Below are positions 33,000-42,858 of a stretch of 64,000 bases of DNA, one piece after another. A program made the position numbers and the translations under genes. Position 1 is the first letter of the stretch. Each line of letters opens with the position of its first letter. Source of the DNA: Patella vulgata (taxonomy: Eukaryota > Mollusca > Gastropoda > Patellidae); the NCBI RefSeq assembly GCF_932274485.2, contig NC_065880.2, forward strand, positions 89,339,730-89,403,729, given 5' to 3'. The notes under the pieces are model-generated. The model did not search any database. It was not told the origin of the DNA and was given only the letters and a program-made list of their open reading frames with translations.

Positions 33000-33945
33000 T
33001 TCTATTTATTTTATGATTTTACAATCATTTTAGGTAAAAACAACTAGCCAGTGAAATAACACTTTTATTTCACTGATAAAACGGGGTATTCCACTACTGA
33101 TCATAAAATAATTGTGTTTTCTTTTCTTGATGATGTTACACAGTTCAGGCCGTGAATTTTTGGTGAAGTGCTGAGAATGGCAAAAGAAACACATTTTGAA
33201 GGTAACTGTGGTGCTGTTCATGATGTCTGAGTTGATATTATATCTAATCGGATTTTGGATATTTTGTCATGAAAATATTGTATAAAGGTCTAGACAATGG
33301 CCGCTGGTGAGTCATGCTCGGGTAAGATGTTTTTCGACTTTGCAGTGTTCAGATCATGAAGTTTAATATGGAGTTGGTTGTAATACTATAGGGGTTTATT
33401 TAATTCTATGAAAGATGCTCTGATTAATATATTGAAGTGAAGTCGTTAAACAAATTGGTGACAACGAGAAATGGGCTAAGTAGGCAAGATTCAGCTTTGG
33501 TATACTAACAAACAGACAGCTTCTGTCGCCATGAATTGCTTAAAGTAGGGTTCTATCTTCAAGTCATCTCGTGCAGAGATTAGTTCAATTAAATAGAATA
33601 ATGTTGACGTAAAACGGCGACCATACGAAAAACTTACCCAAAAATGGTAATTGTCCCACCCTAATAGCTGGCGTATTTATACCTTCTAATAAGAAAGAGC
33701 GGGGTTAAATTTCCCTTCAGACTTTGTGGCCGTTCATAGAGGGTCGTTTAACCGGGCTTAGAGGCCGGAATGGCTCTCACCGCAGAACACGCACTAAGCG
33801 ATAGAGAACGTATATTTAGCCATATCTGTGTGTGTAGTTTCCTGTATATAACCCTTGCATTATGGATGTTATAAAGACATACAAACATAGTTAAACCAAC
33901 AAAGTGTTCCAGAGTCAATTGATCCTTGAAGTTTTATATGTATTG
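33000..33945. other. no gene recognised
   Basis: A 63-codon minus ORF and otherwise AT-rich DNA. The stretch 33620-33900 is of more even composition with a TATAAC-like element (33847-33852), but nothing links it to a known promoter or terminal repeat. Confidence 0.4.
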
Positions 33946-33948
33946 TGA

Positions 33949-34300
33949 AATAAAATAAAACCAAGTACGAACAATCCAAACCATAAGACAGAATTCGAAG
34001 TCCTAAAAAACGTTATAGGCAAAATAGTGTATTAAAGCAAAATAGTGTAATGAGCAAATGGACTGCTTCTCGTGTACAAAATACACGACAAACAGTGGTA
34101 ACAGGTGTCCGGAAGAGTAAGCTTACCCTGCCTGGGGCCACACCCGCCATAGCTGCATCCAAACAATTAGGCGAAATCTCGGTAAAATAGCGTGATTGGC
34201 CAATGGACTATCAATGACAGCCTACACCGGTTGTGTTCCCAAAACAAACGGTATAGGCAAAATAGTGTAATCAGCAAATGGACTGCTCACCGTGTACAGT
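33949..34300 (-). mobile_element. 3'-end copy of the Penelope-like element, with partial repeat
   Basis: 33949-34216 is the minus-strand counterpart of the Penelope 3' region and extends to ATTGGCCAATGGACTATC, matching the DNA just after the ORF at 27900. A second, shorter piece of the same region (AACGGTATAGGCAAAATAGT, CAGCAAATGGACTGCTCACC) follows at about 34237-34300, so part of the end is present twice. Confidence 0.7.
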
Positions 34301-34427
34301 ATTACCAAGGCGAAGGATAGTGTCATTATCTATTTAATATATGTCTAAATAATGATTTATATACCACTCAGCTGTTACCTAGTTACAGTTACAACTATTA
34401 TGTGCTGTCTGGGCAAAATATCTCTCA

Positions 34428-34672
34428 TAGCACACTGTCAGTTGTGTAGGACGGAGGGCCTGAAAAGGAGAACTGTCTAGTCATTCAGATGGGACGAACA
34501 ACCGAGGTCCCGTGTACACATTGGCGTGCACGTAAAAGATCCCTTGGCAGATGGAATTCGATATAAGAATAGGCCATAGCACATTGTATGGCGTATGCCC
34601 ATCTTCATTACCCCAGTCGGAGCAGAACAGTGGGACGTTAAACCCCATTTCATTCCATTTATTTTGTAATAT
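34428..34672 (+). mobile_element. SINE family B, copy (head missing)
   Basis: Core and 3' part only: GTAGGACGGAGGGCCTGAAA, TACACATTGGCGTGCACGTA, CACATTGTATGGCGTATGCC, CGTTAAACCCCATTTCATTC. It lies immediately downstream (in the gene's direction) of the FLYWCH copy on the other strand and may have separated that element from its second terminus. Confidence 0.85.
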
Positions 34673-34698
34673 TGCAACAAACCTTTTAGAGCTCAGCC

Positions 34699-34938
34699 CT
34701 ATTGATGATTGTGTTCGGATCCAACAGTGATAAGAACATCATTCTTGGTGTTTACAGTAGCTGGACAAGTTTTTGTTGAACATTTCCAATGGACGGCATT
34801 TGGTCTGCTTGACTTTATACTGAACTTGTAACCATTGTGTATTAAATATCGGCCACCTCGATTATTGGAGATAAAGTGAATATTAACCTGAACGTTTGCC
34901 ATTTTAAAATAAATATAATTTCGACACAGATCGACCAC
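34699..34938 (-). CDS. FLYWCH-type zinc-finger ORF of a TIR element (79 codons)
   Basis: A 79-codon ORF; an internal ATG (34902) starts MANVQVNIHFISNNRGGRYL, the start also used by the plus-strand copy at 52189. The body reads HNGYKFSIKSSRPNAVHWKC, then CPAT and ends GSEHNHQ. Spacing of the aromatic/Tyr, C-x4-C and final H-x-H matches the FLYWCH zinc finger, found in MULE-type transposases and in some host regulators. The C-x-C-H-H set is complete here. There is no transposase domain, so it is either the DNA-binding part of a transposase whose remainder is lost or a short adaptor protein. A long inverted match to 51940-52366 extends from 34727 to 35163. Confidence 0.7.
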   Translation of the reverse strand: MVDLCRNYIYFKMANVQVNIHFISNNRGGRYLIHNGYKFSIKSSRPNAVHWKCSTKTCPATVNTKNDVLITVGSEHNHQ

Positions 34939-35163
34939 CTATTTATATTAATATAGTAAATTGAATTCATGTTTGAAATCATAACGCCGGCATGAACTGT
35001 GTTCAAAATGTCATTAATTAGTTGGTTAATAAATTTTTTAAGAAGGATTAAGAGCTCATTAACGCTGAACACTAGTGAACAGTTCTTGAGTGACTACTTT
35101 TAAATAGACTATAGTTTTAAGATCAATCAAAGGATTAACAGTCTGCCGGCTAAGTGGGAACAC
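34727..35163 (-). mobile_element. FLYWCH TIR element, copy 1 (one terminus kept)
   Basis: Minus-strand sequence matching 51940-52366 over its whole length, including the terminus GTGTTCCCACTTAGCCGGCA (35163-35143 read inverted), the AT-rich leader and the FLYWCH ORF. The opposite terminus is not found; a SINE-B copy occupies the place where it might lie. Confidence 0.8.
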
Positions 35164-35324
35164 GCTATTATGACTGCACTAATAAACTAGCTTCTTTCCA
35201 GACTACCAATCTGAAAGTTTACTTTAGGACTAATTCGGTCATTTTAAGATAATTATACACCCATGACAGTCATATTCATGTTATTTCTGGACTGAAAAGC
35301 GGTATAATATTAAACACACATTAT

Positions 35325-35490
35325 ACAAGAGCTAAATCTGCCTTTTGCAGGTCTATCTTTAGGCCTGAAATGTTATATAAATTATTAATTAGACATTAAT
35401 TAACTTACGAAGACCAACTCTCGATACCATCAATTAGTCCAGATTTTCAACAGAATTAAACCCGATCTGCGGTTCAACGACCGTTAATGA
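35325..35490 (+). repeat. interspersed repeat X, copy 3 (partial)
   Basis: Starts AGAGCTAAATCTGCCTTTTG, continues TCTTTAGGCCTGAAATG and TATAAATTATTAATTAGACA, and stops around CGACCGTTAATGATTAA. It matches only the first ~165 bp of the family. Confidence 0.75.
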
Positions 35491-35604
35491 TTAACCATAA
35501 AAGTGGTTTGCTGGCGTGCACGTTGAAGTTCTCTCGAATCTCTTATCCCGAATAACATGCTGGCTAATTATTCGTGTTTGGCGAATCTCAAATTTAGCAT
35601 CTCG

Positions 35605-35858
35605 ATTAAGGTCTGTCATTGAGTCAACTGGCGTGGTTTCGATTCCCCGGTTGTACATGACAAGGAGTAGGGTCACCTGTCCAACCTCGTGGGTTTTCTC
35701 CGGTTCCTCCGATTTCCTCCCACTGCTAAAGACCCCTACGCGCAAGCGAATTATTGAAATAAAATTGAACCATATGTTAGTCCTGAAATGACCTAGTTTC
35801 TGTCGAGTGGACGTTAAAACCCCACCTCTCTCTCTCTCTCCCTCGCTCTCTCTCATTT
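35605..35858 (+). mobile_element. SINE family A, copy 9 (A box missing)
   Basis: Begins at AAGGTCTGTCATTGAGTCAA, so the A box is lost. B box, core and (CT)n tail are present. Long ORFs on both strands across it are a property of the SINE, not a gene. Confidence 0.88.
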
Positions 35859-35889
35859 GTATATTAATTATTTCTTTTCAATATTCCAT

Positions 35890-36230
35890 CTGTATACAGA
35901 AGATTATGGTCGGTAACTATCAAACATGTCTATACATTATACACGGATTTTATCAACGTGGACATAAAAAATAATAAAGTTTCAGGAATTAAAGTAAAAA
36001 ACATAACAATTACAAATCGATTATATTTATAATGTAAATATGTTTTGTCAATTAATAAGAGGATTATACGTATAATTTGTTTAGTTGTGTTTTTATATCC
36101 ATTGTTTCGCCAAGTAATAATTTCTGGTTTGAATAGATTTACACGTCCCGTTTTTATCTGCACGTTTATTTTTTGTCATTTCAATAAAATACGTTGAAGC
36201 TAATGATCAACTTCATTAACCAATGTGTGT
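35890..36230 (+). repeat. interspersed repeat P, copy 1
   Basis: Blocks GATTATGGTCGGTAACTATC, ACGTGGACATAAAAAATAAT, CATTTCAATAAAATACG and CTAATGATCA recur in the same order at 47215-47340 and 48335-48375. There they are separated by extra DNA that includes a MITE M insertion. Confidence 0.55.
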
Positions 36231-36459
36231 CTTTATATATATTATGTATAACATTTATAAAAAAGGAACTCCCAAAGACATATTTTATTTTAATAAGAAA
36301 ACACCTAGTGTCTATCATCCAGAAAAATATTCTACGAATATTAGTCTGGATGCGTTGTCAACATTTGAGAATAATAGGTCATTGGCTAGATTATCTGGTC
36401 TTTTACATTATCATAAACAAAGTCTTAGGGAGGTAACTCGTCCTAAAACAAGATGTTGA
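36223..36459 (+). other. unassigned 78-codon ORF
   Basis: Reads ...YHPEKYSTNISLDALSTFEN...SGLLHYHKQSLREVTRPKT. Composition looks protein-like, and an overlapping frame is also open. I do not recognise a family, and there is no signal peptide or splice context. It could be an exon or an element scrap. Confidence 0.25.
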
Positions 36460-36904
36460 CGCCCATGAAATTAATTTAAGTTTTAAGAATGCCATGTCAA
36501 ATAATCCATTCGATTGCATTGCCAGTTCAATATCCAACACTCTTAATTTTTTTATTGTAAAATTTCTCTCTTCATGGACCATATCTATGTTTGTTTATAT
36601 TAATGCAAGAATTATGGGATTTATTGCGGGAAGGGGCGCAACTCTTACTTGACTTGACCAAAGATACTGGATAATAAACCACATTAAAACCCAAACCCCC
36701 GGTTACGCATGAACAATGGAACTTTACGTCAAATATTCACAACGGTCCCAAACCCTCCGTGTGTTGAAGACTAGGAGGTTCTGGGTGACCGAGACTAGAA
36801 AACATCCTGTTTGTGTAATAATAGATTATCTTCCTGATTTTTATGATTTAGACTTGACAATAAAATTAAAATAAAAATCTTTTCGTTTCGGTTTTTTTTC
36901 ATAG

Positions 36905-37375
36905 TTTCATTTCCTGTCTCTAACTCAATATCATCCAAAATCTTCAACATTGAAAACACAATTTATTTGTCAATTTAAATCAACATTGATGCTGTGATCT
37001 TATCGGGAAAAGATGGGCTTCTGATAGCCAATATTTAAGACAAAATAAAGATTTTACCATTGGTACACGAATCGTGTACCATAATGCGTTTCAGCCCCAA
37101 TTCTAGCAAGAGACTCGAGGAACGAGGCTAGACATATTGCACCAAACCACACGGCGTATGTAGACTGGAATAACCAGGCGTTAGAAATTTGCATTCGATT
37201 GAGACTGCTGGCTTATTTCGCGGAACATAACTGATTTGAAATTAGAGTAAAAACGGAAACCATTGAATGTATATCAGTTTATATACATTCATATTACAGT
37301 ATTATATGAGTTGCGACCCACTTGTGTCAATTTCTAGGTCCCAAATGTTAGCGATTTAACTCCTTTAGGTGAGTA
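36905..37375 (+). repeat. interspersed repeat Q, copy 1
   Basis: About 470 bp matching 43225-43727. Shared blocks include TCAATTTAAATCAACATTGA, CGGGAAAAGATGGGCTTCT, CCATTGGTACACGAATCGTG, CATAATGCGTTTCA and CAGTTTATATACATTCATAT. A small palindrome TGGTACACGAATCGTGTACCA is preserved in both, one base different. No coding capacity. Confidence 0.75.
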
Positions 37376-37394
37376 GGTCGCTGAGTCGCTAGCC

Positions 37395-37522
37395 ATTATT
37401 TCGTGGGTTTTCTTGGTGTTGGCCGAGACAGACAGTACATTGGGATTTTCCAGCGTTGTTTCCCCTTGTCAGTGGTGCAGGATGAGGGGTGTGTGGGTGT
37501 TTGACAAAGACAGCTAGGCCGT
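37395..37522 (+). mobile_element. SINE family B fragment
   Basis: Family B core with many changes: GGCCGAGACAGACAGTACAT, GATTTTCCAGCGTTGTTTCC, CCTTGTCAGTGGTGCAGGAT. Head and tail missing. Confidence 0.6.
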
Positions 37523-38120
37523 TGTCAATATTTGACGAAAGAGTTAAAGAGTTGCGCCCCTTCCCATCACACTGATCCGCAGTGAATATTCGCTAGGCCG
37601 CTATAATCACTGATAAGAATGACATCGATGCGACTTAATAAGCCCCAAATATTAACAGTTTTCCGCCGAAAAATATGTATTAGAAAAATAAATAAAGACG
37701 TTGACGTATTTGTAGGTAAAAAATAACCAGTAACGTCTTATGTAAACAATGCACGCGCCATTGAGCCAACGATTGACGCCGCGTGATGAAGCGTCACGTG
37801 TTGAAGGTATTAGAAGACTTTGGTAATCCTCTGTGAAAAAAATCCCACAATTCTTGCATTAATATAAACAGCGTTAATGTAAACAAACATGACGGATTAG
37901 CATTAATATAAAAAACATACATATGGCCCATGGAGAGAGAAATTTCACAATAAAAAAAATAAGAGTGATGGATATTGAACTTGCAATGCAATCAAATGAT
38001 ATTTGTTTATTTTGTGCAATGTCTATTTTCTGTCTTGTCCGCATGTTTATCTTGTAGTTTTTTTTGAATGTAGTGTGGTCCTCCTGCACTTACTATTGTG
38101 TTACACACCTTTATTCATAG

Positions 38121-38273
38121 GAGTAGGGTCACCTGTCCAACCTCGTGGGTTTTCTCCGGGTCCTCCGGTTTCCTCCCACCCCTAAAAACCCCTACACGTA
38201 AGCGAATTATTGAAATAAAATGAAACCATGTGTTAGTCCCGAAATGACCTAGTTTGTGTCGAGTGGAGTAAAA

Positions 38274-38304
<31 letters not shown>

Positions 38305-38312
38305 ATATTGGG
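38121..38312 (+). mobile_element. SINE family A, copy 10 (tRNA head missing)
   Basis: Starts at AGGAGTAGGGTCACCTGTCC and holds the complete core and a (CT)n tail to about 38304. Confidence 0.9.
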
Positions 38313-38319
38313 AATAAAA

Positions 38320-38800
38320 ATAGAACCAGTTATTTTGTAGCACAAATGTTAAGCTATCCAAAACAAAAATAAACCAGAAAATAGACATTGCACAAAATAA
38401 ACAAATATCAAATCAAGTGAATGGATCCGGGGGCCAGCCGTAAGCGTCAACTGCGCTGTACAGTCCCGGGCCTGTGGTGACACAGACTTCGCTCGAATTT
38501 GAAAACAATCAGGAATACAAAAAAGACGTAACATAAATAATGCGACGATGATAGCCTACTCTGGAATATATTATGGCAAGTTGTAAATTTTGACCGGTGA
38601 ATAATAATATCCAATACCTGGCGAGGTGTCTCTGCAATTATCGGTCGCAAGTACAGATTAGAGAGTTTTTCCAATAAATGTTGGCAAAAAATAATTTATA
38701 TTAAGCTAATCAGTCGCCGATAATACCCCTTATTCTTAGATAAATAATCTTTACAAAAGGTAAAAACAAGGACATTTAAAGAGATTTATTTTAATTGATG
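38320..38800. other. 3' flank of paralogue 2, no further gene
   Basis: Short ORFs without domains. A minus-strand AATAAA (38790-38785) lies about 200 bp beyond the stop codon of paralogue 2 and could serve as its poly(A) signal. Confidence 0.4.
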
Positions 38801-38807
38801 TACATGC

Positions 38808-38890
38808 AATGAAATGAAATGGTGTTTAACGTTCAACTGCCAAGGCATCTTTTACGTGGACGCCAATCTGTACACGGGGCCTCTGTTATC
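38808..38890 (-). mobile_element. SINE family B, 3' fragment
   Basis: Minus-strand scrap with the tail and the adjoining conserved region (GTTTAACGTTCAACTGCCAA, CATCTTTTACGTGGACGCCA). It abuts the short tandem repeat at the end of paralogue 2. Confidence 0.7.
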
Positions 38891-39030
38891 TGACAATAAC
38901 GTTATCGCTCTGTTATCTGACAAAAACGCCATTCAGCTGTAACTGTAATCGCTCTGTTATCTGACAATAACGCCATTCAGCTATAACTCTTACCGCTCTG
39001 TTATCTGACAATAACGCCATTCAGCATTAA
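38882..39030. repeat. short tandem repeat spanning the end of paralogue 2's coding sequence
   Basis: CTCTGTTATCTGACAATAAC followed by GCCATTCAGC occurs about four times (starts near 38882, 38908, 38951 and 38995), with spacers AT(A)ACTnTnACCG. The unit nearest the gene is coding: on the minus strand it is the last codons (EWRYCQITER) plus the stop. The others lie in the 3' flank. Confidence 0.88.
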
Positions 39031-40534
39031 CTGTTATATTTAAGGGTACAACAACGTCGTTCTCAACTATACCTTCATTCAAAACTTTATAATATTCACA
39101 ATTGTCGTATTGTTGACGGCGATAATTTACAGCAAAACAGTACAACATCTTCCCACAGACACGAATACAGTCCACTAAACTGACAGCTGTTTGTGGATCT
39201 AGTACGTTGGTAGATTTGACCAATTTATATCCTTTATGACACACAAAGTCTGAAAAACATCAATTAAAGATATGTTTCCAAGGCAACCGAATATACACTC
39301 TCTCGAGGGGCCAAGTCATCCGATTTGTTTTTTAGCAGTAACAAAAATAATTTAAGAACTCTCAATTATGACATCTTCGACCTCCTATCCAATATCGATG
39401 ATGCGAAATTGTCCAAGGAAATAACACGCCAAGTTTCATACCGATCGTAATTGAAATAGCGGAGCGTAAGGATTTTTTCCCAGAGCTTTGCCCCGGCCCA
39501 CCCTCGACACACCCACCCGCCCGCAAAAAAAGGTTCCTTGTCCAACAATTCAAAACCAATTTAAACAACCTATGTCCATGATACGTGAAACCGGGCTACC
39601 CTGTTTACCAAAAACCCAAACACTTCATCTACTTAAACATATTCAAGAGCTCAATTTGCCTATTTTGCAGATCTTTCTTTAGGCCTTAAGTGTTATATAA
39701 ATTATTAATTAGACATTAACATGACAAGAGCATAATCAACTCTGTGTCATCGGATGCTCGAGATTTTAACTAAATTAAAACCGTTCGGCCATTTAATGAT
39801 TTAATTAAAAAAAGAAGAAAGGAGGCTAAAGACTCGAATATACCAGTACCGTGGTTATGATAATAAACAAAAGATGCACACGTCTTGTCTAAACTACAGT
39901 GATAACTTGGCTTAAGATAAAGTAATTTGAATGAAATTTTCAATATATTCATTTTTGTATAATCTATTTTTGAACTATTATAACAAGAATGGCTAGCTCT
40001 TTATCTAAATCTTACATAATTTATCTTTAAACTGATGTATAATGATTAACTTACTTGTTGTGTACTCATAATTAACATAATGTAATCCGGGACGACAAGA
40101 TACAGCCCAGTATTTAACATTAACGGTTCTGTTATCTTGATGTAACCCAATCCTGTTTACACCAGCAACAATCCCAGTTCCAAATTCAACTTGACCCGTC
40201 TCCCACCGGAACCAAAATGGGGAAAATGCATCGTTGTTGAACGTGGTATTGGTTGCACCAGTTGTCGGCATGCAGATAGCTGAATTTAAACATCCCCGGA
40301 TGACGTAATAATCAGCGCTAATCTCTATTTGGTAAACAATTCTTGTATCATCAAATAATCCTATAATCCCTGCCGCCTCTCCTTTCAGATTGGCTGTAAA
40401 ACTGTTTACTGATGAAACATCTATAAACTGTCTGTAGGCATTAGGACGAAGTTTTACCGTTTTATTTCCAAGATTTCCTGTAAACGATCAAAACCAAACA
40501 AATTACATCAGCAACAATGATTGTTATTGTATTC

Positions 40535-40594
<60 letters not shown>

Positions 40595-42688
40595 GGAGGG
40601 AATGGGGTTTAACGTCCACTCGACACAAACTAGGTCATTTCGGGACTAACATATGGTTTAACTTTATTTACATATATCGCTTGCGCGTAGGGATCTTTAG
40701 CAGTGGGAGGAAACCGGAGGACCCGGAGAAAACCCAAGAGGTTGGACAGGCGACCCTACTCCTTGTCACGTACAACCGGGGATTCGAAACCACGCCAGTC
40801 GAGTCAATGACAGACTTTATGATACAGCTCGCGCACGCTAACCATTCAGCCATCCACCCCCCCCCCCCACTTCAGCAACAATAATTGTTATTGTATTCAT
40901 ATATATATATCATCGACTGATTAAAGATACATTATGGGAGATTAGATAAAGAGCTGGAAGTTCTCACTATAATAGTTAAAAACTAGATAATATAAAGGGG
41001 ATTTGCTGAAAATTTTAGTCAAATTGATCCACCCTGAACCGTGATTTTAGCTATTGAAATTTCAGCCTAGCCTCGATCATCATTACTAAAGTCGGTATGA
41101 TAAAAACATAGTCTCGATTATCCATTTCGTGATTAAATCATGAATGAAAGTTGGGCAGCAAATAGGTTCCTTTATCCAGTAAATATCACAGTCTAGCGTT
41201 AACATCGAGAGTTGATTATGGTCTGGATAAGTTAATTAATGTCTAATTAATAATTTAGATAACATTTCAGGCCCAAAGAAAGACATACAATAAAAAAATA
41301 TAAAAACTAAAGCGAAACCTGTTCTAATTAATAATAGGAACATCTAAAATTTATCTTTAGGTGGTCTTAGCACAGAACTTTTACTTTGGAACGTCGAAAA
41401 TGATCTTGCATAACAGAACCAACACACTTTGAAACCTGTTTCAAAAATACGTAAAAACTGTCAAATCCAAATCTCTCCGATTTATTTTCACAACGATTTT
41501 TATACATAATGATACTAGTTATCTGAAAACAATTGAATAGTTTCAGTGTTGGACTCCAGTCTGCAGGCCGCGTGGATTTCCGAGAATCCCAGTCTAGGAA
41601 AACCGACGTTAATCTGTGAAGGGAAGACACGTATCTGACGAGGATATTAAAAGTTTGCAAATTTTTTATGAGTTTTAACGAATTTCGCCGACGGAATGCA
41701 TTGTACATATGTAGTTCACATGATATATTTGTCGTATTGGTAAATGTTAGCGGGGAAAATTTTGGCAGGGTTTGTGACGCCGCCTAAAGGCTGGAGTCCA
41801 GCCATGAAACTATTCAATTGTTTTTTTCAGACAACTAGTATCATTATGTATAGCATTCGTTGTAAAACTAATTCGGAGAGATTTTGATTTAACAGTTTTT
41901 ACGTATTTTTGAAACAGGTTCCGAAGCGTTTTGGTTCTGTTATTCAAGATCATTTTCTACGTTGCAAAGTAAAAGTTCGGTGCTAAGACCACCTAAAGAT
42001 ACATTTTAAATTCACAAAGGTGAATTTTCGATCATTTGATGGACCCCCCCCCCCCAACACCCCCACCCGCGCGCTGAGCCTCTAGACCAGTGGTTCTCAA
42101 CCTTTTTTTTCCAACGACACACCTTGGAAAATATTAAAAAATAAGGCACACCTGGCTAAATGTATATGAAAAATATTTGAATTTTGCAAAATAAAAACAT
42201 AGCAAATCATAGACGACATACAACCGTAGACAAATACTAGTCGATCATATAGACACATAGAATGACTCAAACTAAATAAAGAAAAACACAGCATTGAACT
42301 AACTAATCGAGATCAGGTGGTTTTTCGCATTTTCTTAGTGTGCCTTTCAAAATTTCGCGGCACATGTAGGAAGATCCCTTGGCACACAGGGGTGCCGTGG
42401 CACACTGGTTGAGAATCACTGATCCTAGTGTAGTAAAGACAAGTAAAACGAAATTCTGAACTATAAAAAACGAAACGAAATAGGATCTGTGTTTTCAACA
42501 GATTGCTTTCAGTTGGTTGCAAAAAGGACTGTGATTTTGTAATAACTAAAAATTCACCACTAAGACATTATTGAACCAATTTATATTAAACAGGTAAATA
42601 ATCCAATTAACAACTTACCTGTAGCTTCAGGTGTGAATATATTCAACAATAAAAACATTAGAAAGCAACATATGGATTTCAATTTCAT
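38990..42688 (-). CDS. secreted Methyltransf_FA-PAN protein, paralogue 2 (three exons, 250 aa)
   Basis: Exons on the minus strand: 42688-42619, 40477-40055 and 39249-38990. Both introns are phase 1, with donors GTAAGT and GTAAGT and acceptors ATCGTTTACAG and GATGTTTTTCAG. Exon lengths 70, 423 and 260 join to 753 bases ending in TAA. Exon 1 is a signal peptide (MKLKSICCFLMFLLLNIFTP). Exon 2 is the Methyltransf_FA-like domain (RQFIDVSSVNSFTANL, RIVYQIEISADYYVI, FSPFWFRWETGQVEFGTG). Exon 3 is PAN/apple-like (CIRVCGKMLYCFAVNYRRQQ). Conserved exon lengths, phases and motifs show it is a duplicate of the gene at 20275-23360. Likely extracellular recognition or mucus protein; enzyme activity is not implied. 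The last exon's tail is tandemly repeated into the 3' flank. Intron 1 holds a SINE, repeat X, a TA-flanked foldback, a hAT-like MITE and a MITE M scrap. Confidence 0.88.
39255..39635. other. intron 2 of paralogue 2, unannotated part
   Basis: Short ORFs on both strands (60-68 codons) with no domain. No repeat copy recognised before repeat X starts at 39640. Confidence 0.4.
39640..40025 (+). repeat. interspersed repeat X, copy 4 (intronic)
   Basis: A long copy with AAGAGCTCAATTTGCCTATT, TCTTTAGGCCTTAAGTG, TATAAATTATTAATTAGACA, CCATTTAATGATTTAATT and the AGCTCTTTATCTAAATCTTA end, stopping about 30 bp before exon 2. It lies in intron 2 of paralogue 2. Confidence 0.8.
40508..40910 (-). mobile_element. 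SINE family A, copy 11 (intronic) with unusually long flanking duplication
   Basis: Full minus-strand SINE at about 40590-40862. A direct duplication of about 39 bp (TCAGCAACAATGATTGTTAT, then TGTATTCATATATATATAT) flanks it at 40508-40546 and 40872-40910 with one mismatch. It sits in intron 1 of paralogue 2. Confidence 0.88.
40916..41300 (-). repeat. interspersed repeat X, copy 5 (intronic)
   Basis: Minus-strand copy next to the SINE. Landmarks: AAAGATACATTATGGGAGAT, TCACTATAATAGTTAAAAAC, CCTAGCCTCGATCATCATTA, TTAATTAATGTCTAATTAAT. It lies in the same gene as copy 4 but in the opposite orientation. Confidence 0.8.
41352..42001. mobile_element. foldback DNA element with TA target duplication
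   Basis: A 646 bp element (41354-41999) bounded by TA dinucleotides. Arms of about 220 bp start TCTTTAGGTGGTCTTAGCAC and end GTGCTAAGACCACCTAAAGA. They pair through CTTTTACTTTG, AATGATCTTG, CGTAAAAACTGT, ACTAGT and TGGACTCCAG/CTGGAGTCCA, with ~200 bp of loop. A TA duplication is typical of Tc1/mariner-type elements. The 113-codon ORF 41367-41708 reads the arm and is not a gene. Confidence 0.85.
42088..42421. mobile_element. hAT-like MITE (CAGTGGTTCTCAACC ends)
   Basis: A 334 bp element starting CAGTGGTTCTCAACCTTTTT and ending GGTTGAGAATCACTG, an imperfect ~15 bp inverted repeat of the sort found on hAT transposons across animals. An inner CGGCACA/TGCCGTGGCACAC block also mirrors the left side. 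The 8 bp target duplication is not recognisable. Right end abuts a scrap of MITE M. Confidence 0.8.
42424..42506. mobile_element. MITE M, copy 3 (right-end fragment)
   Basis: CCTAGTGTAGTAAAGACAAG, AACTATAAAAAACGAAACGA, AATAGGATCTGTGTTTTCAA and CAGATTG match the right end of copy 4. The left part is missing where the hAT-like MITE begins, so the hAT-like element (or a deletion) cut it. Confidence 0.85.
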
Positions 42689-42858
42689 CTTCTTCTTTTC
42701 TCTCTAAAATACAGCGGATAAAAGATATAAATTCAAACGGCCAAGACAGACAGAGTTAATACGCTCACCAGCAGCACAGTCGTCCGTGCCTGTTTTTAAA
42801 ATCAATGTAAACCAGTTTTGAGATAACAATGAAAAATATCACCAGTTAATTTTTTATT

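Larger units (their letters stand above)
36480..37995. repeat. inverted duplicate pair (36480-36650 and 37541-37995)
   Basis: The plus-strand arm (CATTCGATTGCATTGCCAGT, CAATATCCAACACTCTTAAT, TTATATTAATGCAAGAATTA, GGGAAGGGGCGCAACTCTT) reappears inverted at 37850-37990 and 37541-37563. The second arm is longer because of inserted sequence. Between them lies repeat Q (36905-37375). This may be one large TIR element about 1.5 kb long, but no terminus is precise. Confidence 0.5.

Noticed and set aside
41367-41708. 113-codon minus-strand ORF in the paralogue 2 intron
   Set aside because: It covers one arm of a foldback transposon, and the paired arm is not open; no domain.
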